41,571 bases of DNA from Strigomonas culicis (GCA_000482145.1 AUXH01000097.1:1-41571); one strand, 5' to 3'. Positions 9,800 through 20,045 are shown, counted from the stretch's first letter. Notes: generated by a model not told the origin, from the sequence alone. Made by a program: numbers and translations.

Positions 9800-12700
9800 A
9801 TGAGCTCACACCACCGCTCCAAGCGTGAAGCGCGTCCCGCGGAGGGGTCTGCGAAACGCGACGCGAACGATGCGCATGACGACGCGGCGCCCCGCCGCCG
9901 TCCGTCGCCGCAATCATCCGCGAGGGCCACCGGCTCCTCGCAGGCGCACCCGACGGACGACCGTACACACAGCCGCGGGCGCCACCACAGCCGCAGCCGC
10001 CACCGCTCGCAGCGCCCCGAGGAGCGCGCGTCGCGCTCGCGGAGCGGGCGGCAGCTGTCGGCGCCGACGCGCCAGGCGGCGTCGGCCTTTGTCGACCCGA
10101 ATGCCTACGCCGGCTCGCGTAGCGCGCGCGGGGAGCCGCGGGTGGCGTCGTCCGCGAGCCGGCGCCTCGAGCTCGACTCGGGTGCGCTGTCCGGCCGGCG
10201 GGACTCCTACATGGCCGACGACTACGTGTCACCACACCGCAACGACGCGGGCCGCTTCGCGTACATGGAGCCGCTGCACTGGAACACGCCCTTCTCGGAC
10301 GACGCGTCCGGCGGGCCGGTGGTGGGCCGTTTCCGCGTCCGCATCCACCGCGCGGACGGCGTCTTTGCGGAGATGGAGGAATCGGCGCCGTACCGCCTGC
10401 TGCCGAGCACCTACGTAGCGGTGCACACGGCGGAGGAGCGCGGCCACTCCGGCCTCGCCACGGAGGCGCTGAACCCCGTCTTCAACGACGAGTTCATCTT
10501 TCACTCCTCGGACGTGATCCGCGACGCGCTGGTGTGCACGCTCGTCGCGCACGTGCCGCACGGCAACCGCGACAAGAAGGTGGCGGAGTGCGTCATTTCA
10601 CTGACGAACCTCATGTGGGGCGTGGAGCGCGAGGTGTGGGTGCCCATGGTGCGGCACGCCGGCACCCCCTACGCCTACGAGCGCGGGGAGCTGCTCGTGA
10701 GCATCTTCTCCGAGGACTACGGCGTCGAGACGCTGCCGACGGAAGAGGAGGAGGCGCTCTTCTCGCAGGAGGTGCAGCGGCTGCTGCTCAAGCACGCGCC
10801 GCAGCAGCTCCACTTCCTCGACTGGATGGTGGGGGAGTACCTGCCGCAGGGCGAGCGCGGGCTGCGGCGGCTGCGGGAGAAGCTGCAGCGCAGCAGCCGC
10901 AGCGCGTCGCGGAACGCGCAGGGGTCCGCGAAGCGGCTGACGGCGGGCGCCGCGGACCCGCGGGGGGCCAGGGAGCTCGTCGCCGCAAGCCCACCGCCGG
11001 CGGACGGCTCTACGCGACTGCGGCTGACCGTCGGTGACGTGACCGGCCTCACCACCGCGGACGGCGCACCCATCAACGTGGAGCGCTGCTACGTCGTCGT
11101 GCTTGGCGCGGACGGCAGCAAGCTGCGCACGTCCTCCGTCACCTACCAGCGCCACGCCATCTTCAACAAGGACTTCGACCTCCTGCTGCCCTCCCCTGCG
11201 ACGGACACGGTGCGGCTCGTTGTGTTCGTCAGCGGCCGCAAGTGCGCGGAGGTGGATGTGGCGCTCACGAACGTGAAGGCGGGCGTCCCCAAAGATGTCT
11301 CACTCATGTTGGTGCGCGCTGCGGAGACCGGCGATGCCTCCAACGGCGGCACGATCCGGCTCTCCCTCCGCACCGACCACTACTCGAGCCCGAACCAGAT
11401 GTCGGCGAAGCAGGAGAAGGAGGCACGCGCGCGCGTGCTCGCGTACCTGTGGTGCTACCTGCGCGATGAGCTGCACCGGCTCGACGCCATCGTCGCGAGC
11501 GCGGAGAACCTCGACGCGCACATGGCGGAGTGGGTCGCGACGACGGGGCCGGAGAAGCCGCCGCACCGCGTCAAGGTGAACGTGCAGCGGTGCACCGGCG
11601 TGCTCCCGAGCAGCGACGTCGGCCTGGAGTGCCGCTGCTACGTGCGCGTCTCGGCCGGCCCTTTCGTCTGCTGCACCGAGCTCGCGGCGCTCCGCCAGAA
11701 CTCGGTGACCTTCCACTCGCCCCTCGAGCTCGTCGTGTTCGACCCCGAGGTGGACGAGGTGGAGCTCATGGTGGTGCAGGAGTGGGAGATGCAGGAAGCC
11801 GAGGTGAGCCGCGTCGTCGTCGGCATGAAGGACCTCGTACGCGGCAAGACGTCCAGCAAGTGCGTGCACCTCGTCGCCGGCGCCGGCACGCGCACCGCGC
11901 TCACGCAGGGCGAGATGATGGTGCGGCTGACCGCGGTGGACTTCGACGGCGCGCGCGCGCCGGCGGAGGGCGAGCCCGCGCCGGAGCCCTTCAACGACTA
12001 CCTCACCCGTCAGGAGGCCGTCGTCAAGCGGGAGTCCCCGGAGGAGCTGCACCGCGTGCCGTATCACTACGGCCGCGCGCCGGCCCGCGGTGGCAACCCC
12101 TCCTGCGAGGGATCCAAGGAGATCCAGGCGGCGCCCATGACGGTGCGCGTGATCGGGATGCGGAACTTCGAGCCCGGCGCGCACTGCTTCGTGAAGGTGT
12201 ACCTCGGCGACCGACCCATCCTGCGCACGAAGAGCTACAAGCGCGGCGGCACGGAGGCGCTCTTCGACATCGACGACTACAACGAGGTGACCGTGCCGCT
12301 GTGCGACCCCACGAAGGGGCAGCTGACCTGCAAGATCTGCACGGAGGGCGTGGGGCTCGTCGACCACGTGTACGGCTGGGCGGAGGTGGCGCTGCGCAAC
12401 CTCGTACAGGGCGAGCACAACATCCTCTGGGTGCCCGTCGTCCGCGCCCAGCGCGGCGAGCGGCCGCCGTGGTACAAGCGATACCTGTCGCCGGACCGCG
12501 AGGACAGCACGTCGCTCGCGCTGCCGAGCGTGGAGCTCCGCGAGCGCGACATGCTGACGAACATCCGGCACAACCGCATGACCAGCGGCGTCGGCGCCGT
12601 GTCACCCGCGCGCGGCGCCGATCTCGTTGGCGGCATCTTCAACAACACGAACTTGGCGCTCATCGGCCACGCGACCGCGCGCGACGGCGGCGAGGCCGTT

Positions 12701-13972
12701 GGCACGACGATCGGCCTCATTGGGCTCGACCTGCAGTCGAACGCCTTCCCCGTCACGAGTGTCGTCGAGAGCTTCGCGCGCACCACCGTCGCGGCGCGCG
12801 GCGATATGCAGCGGCAGGTACTGCTGCCGGAGGAGGTCGCGCGGGACGTGACGTCGCTCATCGCCAAGTACCGGCCGGCGGACCTCGGTAAGGTGCAGCC
12901 GCTCATCGCGCAGTGCTCTTCGCTGAAGGAGGCGCACCGCGAGCTGCGCGCAAAGATGTGCGGCTGCCGCGTCGAGGCGACCGTGTACCTGCACATCGAC
13001 GCGGTTGAGATGAGCACGGCCGCGGGCTGTCAGCAGGAGGAGCAGCGCAACGTCGCGGTGGAGGTCACCTACGGCGAGGAGCGCGAGGTCGCGTGCCGCC
13101 ACACGAGCGGCCGCCACGGCACCTACGAGGAGATCCGTCTCGACCTGGCGGCGCCGCGGGGCGACACGGTGCCGCCGCTCGTGCTGCGGCTGCTCGGCGT
13201 CTGCACCAGCAGCGTCGGCGTCGACAAGAGGCGGCGGTCCTCCTCGCGCGGCGCGAGCCAGGGGCTGGCCGAGGACCGGCCTGCCGCCGCGCTCGCCTTC
13301 CCCGGGGAGGTGGGCGAGGTGCACCTGTCGCTGCGCGCGCTGCTGACGCCCGCGCTGCACCGGCCGCAGGACCGCTTCAGCGTGCCCATCATTGCCACGA
13401 GCCGCGCGGCCGGCGGCGGGGAAAGGCGGTGCCTAGGCGCGAAGGAGCGCAAGGCGCTCATCGTCGGCCAGGTCACCTTCCATCTCTCCCTCCCCGCGTT
13501 CGAGCGGCTGCCGGGGTGGATGCGGCTCTGGCCGCGGCGCGTGATGCAGGAGCTGCAGCCCGCCTACGTGCACTACTACGAGCGGCGCATCGCCAAGTTC
13601 CTGCGCGCCCACAGCCCGCACGAGCTGGCGCGGCTGCATTATACGCTGTACGAGCGTGACGTGGCCACCGGGCGGTGGTACGTGTCCCTGAAGGAGTGGC
13701 TCCGCGCGCTGGTGCAGCAACACGAGGAGGAGAAGCGCCGCTATGCGGCGGAGCACCCGGAGGCGCCGACCGCTGACACAACTGCAGCGGCGGTCGGGGA
13801 TACACGCGAGGCGGCCGACGCTGAGGCCCCGCCGCGCATCACCGCGACTGACGGGCCGGCGCGCGCGACGGGCGGCTCCTCCGGCGGGCTGAAGCGCTCC
13901 GAGAAGGGCGCACGGCCGTCGCACCGTCGGTCCAGGAAGCAGAAGCCTGTGGCGGAGCGGGAGGCGGCATGA
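9800..13972 (+). CDS. Multi-C2-domain protein, 1390 aa (paralogue 2)
   Basis: Function unknown; a paralogue of the gene just upstream. It starts with about 160 disordered residues rich in Arg, Ser and His. Five C2-like modules follow at roughly 170-308, 405-529, 590-716, 778-885 and 1057-1232. Three end with the same G-x-hydrophobic strand (296-308, 517-529, 704-716). The helical linker with the [Y/H]xPxxLxxxD-like pattern recurs at 332-341, 554-562, 745-754, 1024-1033 and 1271-1280. Residues 1010-1313 align with 1838-2107 of the first protein, including LRALLTP and a YVxYYxxRIxxFL stretch, so the two share a common C-terminal cap. The tail after about 1315 is disordered and basic. No membrane segment or signal peptide is seen. 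The start is the first ATG after the AG at 9739. It could be a cytoskeletal or membrane-associated scaffold, but that is only a guess from the domain type. Confidence 0.88.
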   Translation: MSSHHRSKREARPAEGSAKRDANDAHDDAAPRRRPSPQSSARATGSSQAHPTDDRTHSRGRHHSRSRHRSQRPEERASRSRSGRQLSAPTRQAASAFVDPNAYAGSRSARGEPRVASSASRRLELDSGALSGRRDSYMADDYVSPHRNDAGRFAYMEPLHWNTPFSDDASGGPVVGRFRVRIHRADGVFAEMEESAPYRLLPSTYVAVHTAEERGHSGLATEALNPVFNDEFIFHSSDVIRDALVCTLVAHVPHGNRDKKVAECVISLTNLMWGVEREVWVPMVRHAGTPYAYERGELLVSIFSEDYGVETLPTEEEEALFSQEVQRLLLKHAPQQLHFLDWMVGEYLPQGERGLRRLREKLQRSSRSASRNAQGSAKRLTAGAADPRGARELVAASPPPADGSTRLRLTVGDVTGLTTADGAPINVERCYVVVLGADGSKLRTSSVTYQRHAIFNKDFDLLLPSPATDTVRLVVFVSGRKCAEVDVALTNVKAGVPKDVSLMLVRAAETGDASNGGTIRLSLRTDHYSSPNQMSAKQEKEARARVLAYLWCYLRDELHRLDAIVASAENLDAHMAEWVATTGPEKPPHRVKVNVQRCTGVLPSSDVGLECRCYVRVSAGPFVCCTELAALRQNSVTFHSPLELVVFDPEVDEVELMVVQEWEMQEAEVSRVVVGMKDLVRGKTSSKCVHLVAGAGTRTALTQGEMMVRLTAVDFDGARAPAEGEPAPEPFNDYLTRQEAVVKRESPEELHRVPYHYGRAPARGGNPSCEGSKEIQAAPMTVRVIGMRNFEPGAHCFVKVYLGDRPILRTKSYKRGGTEALFDIDDYNEVTVPLCDPTKGQLTCKICTEGVGLVDHVYGWAEVALRNLVQGEHNILWVPVVRAQRGERPPWYKRYLSPDREDSTSLALPSVELRERDMLTNIRHNRMTSGVGAVSPARGADLVGGIFNNTNLALIGHATARDGGEAVGTTIGLIGLDLQSNAFPVTSVVESFARTTVAARGDMQRQVLLPEEVARDVTSLIAKYRPADLGKVQPLIAQCSSLKEAHRELRAKMCGCRVEATVYLHIDAVEMSTAAGCQQEEQRNVAVEVTYGEEREVACRHTSGRHGTYEEIRLDLAAPRGDTVPPLVLRLLGVCTSSVGVDKRRRSSSRGASQGLAEDRPAAALAFPGEVGEVHLSLRALLTPALHRPQDRFSVPIIATSRAAGGGERRCLGAKERKALIVGQVTFHLSLPAFERLPGWMRLWPRRVMQELQPAYVHYYERRIAKFLRAHSPHELARLHYTLYERDVATGRWYVSLKEWLRALVQQHEEEKRRYAAEHPEAPTADTTAAAVGDTREAADAEAPPRITATDGPARATGGSSGGLKRSEKGARPSHRRSRKQKPVAEREAA

Positions 13973-15068
13973 GTGTTTTTAGGTTTCCATACACATGACC
14001 CTCCCGTTTCTCCTCTCTCACATTCTCTCTTCTTCTCTCGTATACACAGAAGGGGAAGCAGGCTTAGTTGTTGATTGTTCAGTTATCACTTTTTTTTCCC
14101 ATCATGTTTACTACACATCGTCATTGTTTTTTAGTTATTTTTTTTTGGGTTTGCTCGTTCAGTGTCGTTTTTTCCCCCTTTCTTCTGTTTAGTACCTGTG
14201 AGAAACACAAAGCTCACTTTCCCCTTCACACCGTTTTCGGTTTTACTTTGGCGCCCTCCTTCTCTTTACCTCAAAGAAAAATAAAAATGAATTATGAAAC
14301 AAATATACATAATAAGAGAGCATAAATACACAAGAAAACCAAACGAAAGAAGAAGCTTTTTAAGAAAGAAGAAAGCAAAGAGAGGGGAACGAGACGTGAA
14401 CGAGACCTTGTACGAACTACTGTAGGCAACAAGCGATTCGACATTACTGTTACATATCCATATAAATACCGTTTTTTTCTTTCTTTTCAATTTTCATTTT
14501 TTTTTTCAATTACTTGGTGTTGGCCCTTTACCAATTCTTTCTTTTTGCAGAATTGCAAACAATAAAAAAATTAAAAAAAATGTAAATCCTGTATCTTTCT
14601 TTTCTTTTGGAAACATGCCAACAACCCCTCTTCAAAAATGTCTATACGCACAGTGGATGTACTATTTATCCGATACTATTACTATTTCTCTTGCAGTGCC
14701 TCTTGCGCATGTTTTTTTCTTTACCTCCTATCGTTTTTGTATAGGCCTTTCCCCCTTTTTTTTTGTTACGTCTCAGCTGATGCCTTTCCCGCAATTGATT
14801 ATACTCCCTCTTTTTTCTCTCTCCATTTCTCTCCACTCTTTATCCTTATTGTTACCTCTATTCCGTTGTATGGCAGCTACTAGTTGTTTCCATCCATTCA
14901 TTAGTTTTATTAGAAAAGGAAAAAAAACATAATAATAGAAAAAGGACACCAATTGAAAAGAAGTAGGACAACGACAAAGCTCACCGATCCTTCTCTTCCT
15001 TCACTGTCTGAAGTCGTCCCCTGCTTAGATAGACACCGTTTTTTTTTCTCGCGCATACACGCTTTCCC
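13973..15068. other. Intergenic region after multi-C2 gene 2
   Basis: About 1.1 kb, AT-rich with T runs and purine-rich patches (14320-14400). One open frame at 14615-14932 is long, but it is built of T-rich codons unlike the genes here and is not accepted. No RNA gene was recognised. Confidence 0.65.
14989..15028 (+). promoter_or_regulatory. Putative spliced-leader acceptor region of the 358-aa gene
   Basis: A pyrimidine tract at about 14989-15007 is followed by AGs at 15012-15013 and 15027-15028, giving a 5' UTR of 41-56 nt. A later tract at 15040-15050 has its first AG inside the coding region (15079-15080). Confidence 0.45.
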
Positions 15069-16145
15069 ATGTCTTCGCAGTACTCGGATTCGGTGGACGC
15101 CGCGTCCATCCCGATCCACCCGAAACTGATGACGCACCGCGGCTCAGGTCCCGCGTCCGCGCGGCAGCCGCATGAGGAGCCGGCCGCCTCCACCTCCGCG
15201 CGCGCGGAGCCGCCGACGAAGGAGGACGCGATTGTGCAGCAGCTCTCGGAGCGCACGTGGGGCGAGAGCCGCCTCGGCGCGCCGCGGCAGAACTTCGACG
15301 GCAGCGGGGCGCCGCTCACCGGCGCGTCGCTGTCGGCGCGCGCGGAGGCGGCGGGGCCCGCCGGCAGCAGCGCCGGGGCGCCCAGCAGCAGCGGCGTCGT
15401 GCGCCGCGCGAGCCACGTGGACCCGGTGCGGCCCCGCCGGCGCGGGACCTCGAAGAGGAAGAAGGCGGCGCCCTACGACCACGTCCAGTCCGTCGTCGCG
15501 AGCTACCGCCACGGTGAGATGACGGAGGTGCAGGCGCGCTACAGCGGTGCGCGCAGCTCCTCCACGACGCCGCGCGCGTCGCGGTCGGAGCGGGCGGCGG
15601 CGTCGGCGTCGCAGCCGCAGCGCCTCGCGGAGCTGCAGCAGCGGCTGTCGCAGCTGCTGCCCGGCCGGCGGTCCCCGCGCGGCCGCACGAGCAGCACCAG
15701 CACCACCGTGCGCGCGCCGCGCTGCGCCTCGATGATCCCGGACCGCTACAAGTACGTGCCGAAGCCGGTGAAGACGGCGGAGGAGCTGGAGGCGGAGCAC
15801 TCACCCAAGGGCAAGAGCACGTCGCGGAAGGGGACGCCCCGCAAGACGCCGCGGAAGGCGTCGAAGCGGGCCGCCTCGCGCCGAAGGCAGGAGGGCGCCG
15901 TGGTGGCGGAGAGCGCGACCAGCAGTGCCTACCTCCGCGGCGTCCTGACCCCGCGCAGCACAACGAGCCGCGACGGCGGCGCGGCGCTGTGGCCGAACGC
16001 GCAGACGCTCTACCCACTGCGCGCGTTCAGCGCGTCCGAGCCGGAGGTCCCCTCGGAGCCGCCGGCGGAGGAGGAGGCGGCGTACCGGTCCGTGTTCCGC
16101 GCCAAGCTGATCTTTGACGTGAAGGCGCCGGTGCTCGCGCGGTGA
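15069..16145 (+). CDS. Basic, mostly disordered protein of unknown function, 358 aa
   Basis: Not recognised. The protein is rich in Ser, Arg, Ala and Pro and is predicted to be largely disordered. A short helical stretch lies at about 178-195 (RLAELQQRLSQLL). MIPDRYKYVPKPVKTAEEL, at about 219-237, looks like a conserved linear motif. It is followed by a strongly basic Lys/Arg/Thr/Pro region at about 243-275. The last twenty residues, ending in FRAKLIFDVKAPVLAR, are ordered-looking and may be a docking motif. The basic, proline-rich make-up would suit a microtubule- or nucleic-acid-binding protein, but nothing proves it. The frame has the high-GC third positions of its neighbours and begins with an ATG close to a plausible acceptor, so it is very likely a real gene. 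No signal peptide or membrane segment is seen. Confidence 0.78.
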   Translation: MSSQYSDSVDAASIPIHPKLMTHRGSGPASARQPHEEPAASTSARAEPPTKEDAIVQQLSERTWGESRLGAPRQNFDGSGAPLTGASLSARAEAAGPAGSSAGAPSSSGVVRRASHVDPVRPRRRGTSKRKKAAPYDHVQSVVASYRHGEMTEVQARYSGARSSSTTPRASRSERAAASASQPQRLAELQQRLSQLLPGRRSPRGRTSSTSTTVRAPRCASMIPDRYKYVPKPVKTAEELEAEHSPKGKSTSRKGTPRKTPRKASKRAASRRRQEGAVVAESATSSAYLRGVLTPRSTTSRDGGAALWPNAQTLYPLRAFSASEPEVPSEPPAEEEAAYRSVFRAKLIFDVKAPVLAR

Positions 16146-17278
16146 GGGGCCGCGCGGCGCACCCGCCGACCCATGTCCCGCCGCTGTGCGGTCTGCGTGT
16201 GTCTATGTTATGGCATATACACATGTGTTTTTGTTTTTGATATACCATTCTGTCTCTTTCTCGCTTTTGATTGTGAGGCAAGTTTTTTTTTGTTTATACC
16301 GCATTTTTGTTATTGTCACTTGTTTTTTTCTTCTTCTTGTGTTCCTCTGTGCGGTGCTCTAAATAAAAGAATTGGGTTACGTATTTCCCTTTCTTTCGTT
16401 TAGTGTAGGGATCTCTTTTTTTTCTTTTCCCTTTTCTCGATTGCTTCATTGTACCTGTTAATCTTGTAGACGTTTGCCGATGATGTCTTTGGGTGTATAT
16501 ATTTTGCTTTGTTTTGTTTTTCGTTGTCGCCGTATACTTCCCTACTTTCTAAATAGATAGCGTTTTCACTACTTGATTTACATTGTCGTTCTGTCCTCCG
16601 TAATGAGTGCAGCGTCACAGTGCGCTCTAATCAGCAGATTGCTTAAGCAAACTATATATAAGTGACAAAGTAAAAAAAAAAAGAAGAAAAGTGAATTACA
16701 TAAGTGCCGTACAAGTATCTCTCTCTCTCTTTTTTCACCTTTTGTACTTTATTTTTCTTCTCGTTGTGTGTGTGTTTGTTAATGTAACGATAATTTTTGT
16801 CTCTGTTCCTATCATAATAATAACGATATGCGAGCCATTATGTAGCGAACACTCTGTACTATTTGAATTTCACACCTTTTTTTTGTGACTCACACATTTG
16901 TTGTATGTATGTATATGCGTGAAGCACTATGTCGGTTCAAATTCTGTTTTGTTGGCTGTTCCCTTCAATGACACAATTCATCTTTTCCTCATCTCTTTTT
17001 CTACTAATGAATTGAAACAACATCATAGCACCATTTTTTTTCCTTTTAGATTCTAGATTTTTTTTTTCTGTATATTCTTCTCTTCGTAACACTTTTCACT
17101 TTTTTGTACCCCTGCCACATCGTAGCTTTATATATATATATAGTTAGTCGTAGATAGTTAGATTCTTTGCTTTTTCTTTTTTAGTATTTCTTCCACACAG
17201 CGACAAACAGCGGCATACCCATCTCCTCCCTCTCCCCCCCCTCTCTTGTACGTTTATCTAGTGCTGGCGCGGCTCCCG
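16146..17278. other. Intergenic region before the frame-disrupted gene
   Basis: About 1.1 kb of AT-rich sequence with T runs, a CT run near 16718-16730 and a TA run near 17131-17141. No open frame with coding composition and no RNA gene was recognised. Confidence 0.65.
17172..17200 (+). promoter_or_regulatory. Putative spliced-leader acceptor of the frame-disrupted gene
   Basis: T-rich tracts are followed by AG at 17183-17184 and CACAG ending at 17200. No ATG lies between 17200 and 17279. A further AG at 17260-17261 after a C/T run would leave a 17-nt 5' UTR. Confidence 0.5.
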
Positions 17279-19064
17279 ATGGATCTCTACCCCACCAGCT
17301 GGACCCCACCGACGGCGACGCCGGAGGTGCAGCGGTACAGCCACGACAGCTGGGGCGCGTCGCCGTCGGCGGCCGGCACCGCTGCGGCGCTGTCTGCCAC
17401 CGGCGCGCCGCGCGGCCGCCGCTCGGAGGCGCCGCCGCGCATGTCCATGGCGCTGCACGGCGCCAACCCGTTTGGCATGAGTGGCGGCGACCTGCTCTTC
17501 ACGCGGCCAACCGTCGGCTACGTGGCGGCCGACGACAGCCCCGCCCTGCGGTGGGCGGGCCGGCCCACCGTCAACGTCTTCTTCATGGGCGGCCCGCGCA
17601 CCGCGCTCGGCTACGGCGGCGACTCGGACGAGCGCAGCCCGCGCCGGTCGGACAGCGCCACGAACGTCTTCGGGCCCCCGGGCGGCGCGCTGCCGCCGCC
17701 GGTGGTGAGCCTGACGCAGCCGTGCGAGCTGCCGTGCGATGGCGGCGCGGAGCTTGACGAGCGCACGAGCGGCACCAGCGGCGGCACACAGACGCAGGGC
17801 CTCACCGCGGAGGACGCGCTGGCCGAGCTCGAGTCCGCGCCGCGCAAGAGCTACCTGCGGGAGGGCGCGGACGGCGACGACACCGAGGCGGACGCCGATA
17901 CCGTACTAACGGAGGAGGAGGAAGAAAAGGCGCGCGGACCCCCACTCCCCGCCGAGGCGGGGGTCGGTGCTCGGCCTGCCGGGCTTTGCACTCGGCACCG
18001 GCAGCGGCTGGCAGGCCGTGTGGGGGGCCGGCCCGGCGGAGGAGCCGGAGCTGCAGCCGCTGGCCCGCACCGTCTGCGCCAAGACGCTCGCCTTCCAGCG
18101 CCGCTCCGTGCGGAGCGGCACGAGCGACACGTTCTCCAGCTGCGCCGGCCCCACCGCGGTCGGGTCCGTGTACGGCGACCTCGCGTCGCTGCCGGCGGAC
18201 TACCTGGGCGAGGACCCCTACGTGGCGCGGCGGCTGGCCGCCGACGATGTCGTGGACCAGCTGCAGCACATGACGGTGCAGGCGTCACCGACGCAGAAGC
18301 GGCTCGCCTTCGACGACGAGCCGTCGCTGCTGAGCACGCGCGATGAGGAGGACAGCGAGGCGCCGCGGACGGCGCGGTCGTCGGCGGTGGGGCCGCTCAT
18401 CGGCGGCACCTCGCCCGCCGTGAAGGTGCGCAGCAGCGTGCTGCCCAGCTTTAGCTTCGCGCCGCCGAAGCGGCACAAGCTGACCGGCATGGCGCTGCTG
18501 CAGTCCCGCAAGCGCTGCCTGCAGGAGATGCTGGCCGACGACGCCCACCTGCCGCCGCCGACGGCGGATGACCTGCTGTCCTGCACCGTCGCCGCGACAG
18601 CGGTGCTGGAGGTGTGCCGCGCGAGCGGCAGCGGGACGAACAAAGCGAGCCGCGCGCTGCAGTGCGCGCCGCTGCGGCGGCAGCCCGCCGCGGGACCCAC
18701 CTGCGCCGAGCCGAACCACCCGCTGTCGGTGTACACCATGTGCAAGCGATTCCGAAAGGAAAAGCTGAACGCAGACAGTCGTCTTGTGAACCACAGCTTC
18801 CCGCCTATGCACACCGCGGCGTGGGACGGCGGCGTGCAGCCCCACCACGCGGGCGACGGCGGTGCGACCGCGCCGTTGTTCCTGTCGCCGCGCAACACGA
18901 ACGTGGCCGCGCCGGTCGCCTGCGGCGGCGGCGTGGGCGCCAACGAGGAGGAGGGTGGCGGCTGGTCCCCAGGGAGGTGCCAGGACGGCGAGCGGTGGCG
19001 GCCCTCGGTAACGTCGCCGGCGGAGCGGCACGCACGGGTGCGCAGCTGCGGGGACTTTTTATAA
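17279..19064 (+). CDS. Protein of unknown function, interrupted by one apparent frameshift
   Basis: Not recognised. Two overlapping frames look like halves of one gene. The first runs from the ATG at 17279 and looks coding up to about 17950, with an acidic stretch (TEEEEEK) near its end; beyond that it turns into an Arg/Ala/Gly-rich shadow. The second frame is closed by a stop at 17907, looks coding from about 17967, and ends at 19064. It has no ATG of its own near its beginning; its first methionine, near 18270, is well inside coding sequence. One surplus base between 17910 and about 17990 explains both. Runs of five C (17939-17943) and five G (17959-17963) are the obvious places. The joined product would be about 595 aa, mostly disordered, with a more ordered region around 18430-18810 (CKRFRKEKL is near its end). 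A sequencing error is the simplest explanation; a pseudogene or a +1 recoding site remain possible. Confidence 0.65.
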
Positions 19065-19996
19065 CCACACCTGTCAGTGCTAAATGCTATAATATATATA
19101 TACCACGTGCAGTGACTTTACCCTTTTTTTTGGTTTCTTTTGTGGCTCCGCATCACTATCGTTACATGCGCAGAGTGGTGTAACCGCTTCCTCTCTTCGC
19201 TGTTTCTTTCCGTTTATTATTATTATATATATGTATTTGTTGTAGAAGCGCAAAGAAGAAGAAGAGGAAAAGCAAAAAGACAAAAAGAAAACACTTACCT
19301 GACCGTGGAAAAACACCTTGTACCATTTCTGACTATTTTACCGATGTACCCTTTTATTCCGTTTTTATCGGTTATATGAATACGTGTATGTACCTATTTG
19401 TATTTACACACAGACGAACAAGCAAACAAACAAAAATCGATAAGTGAAAAAGAAAACAAATAAACATTGTTAGTCACGAAAGCAGTAAATACAAGGATAT
19501 CCTCTTGTTCTGTACAAACTTAACAATAGTAATAATAATAATGTGTATCAACACGCGCGTACTGCGTATGTATGTAGTTCTTTTTTCTTCCTTCTCTTTA
19601 TTTATTATTTATTGTTTTATGTACTCCCTTTTTTTTTTGTGTCCTTCGTTGAGGTTTTATACATATCTCTTTTTTATTTATTTGTTCTTTTCTCATTTTT
19701 TTTTTGTGTGAATCTGAGAGAGGTTTGTTTTCTTTTTACTTCCTTTTTCCTTTCCTTAGATTCAAAGTATATACATTTTTTCGTGTCACGTTGTTCTTTA
19801 TTGTTTTTTTTTCAATCTTATCCAAACTGGAGAATGAACCGGTGCCAACGTTTTCTTTTTTGTTCTAGACTTCTTTTCGTTTTTTCTTGTCTGCAGATCT
19901 ACTCTGGTATCCCGCGCGCATGCGCATAATTTGGTCTCTCTTTCTCCTTCTCTCTTTTTTTTTCTCCATTTTTCATGTCTCTTCTTATCCGCAGTT

Positions 19997-20017
19997 TTAT
20001 TATTATTATTATTATTA
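19997..20017. repeat. TTA trinucleotide microsatellite
   Basis: Seven TTA units lie shortly upstream of the pyrimidine tract and acceptor of the RPT6 gene. Confidence 0.9.
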
Positions 20018-20020
20018 TAA

Positions 20021-20045
20021 CCTTTTTTTTTCTCACACTCTATAG
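20021..20045 (+). promoter_or_regulatory. Putative spliced-leader acceptor of RPT6
   Basis: A CT-rich tract ends in TATAG, with AG at 20044-20045, giving a 62-nt 5' UTR. A second AG at 20099-20100 would leave only 7 nt before the ATG at 20108. Confidence 0.6.

Noticed and set aside
2571..13972. Ferlin or synaptotagmin identity for the multi-C2 proteins
   Set aside because: No transmembrane segment, and no ferlin-specific domains were recognised; the helical linker repeat is not part of either family as I know them.
14615..14932. A 105-aa + strand open frame between genes
   Set aside because: Its codons are T-rich and its product is mainly Phe, Leu and Ser, as expected from pyrimidine tracts; neighbours use G or C at third positions.
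17967..19064. A separate gene starting near 17967
   Set aside because: The codon there is GTG, no acceptor precedes it, and coding character continues smoothly from the upstream frame if one base is disregarded.
19543..19929. A 128-aa + strand open frame upstream of RPT6
   Set aside because: Same reason: a Phe/Leu/Ser-rich reading of T-rich intergenic DNA. The frames at 2354-2584 and 29401-29721 were dropped on the same grounds.
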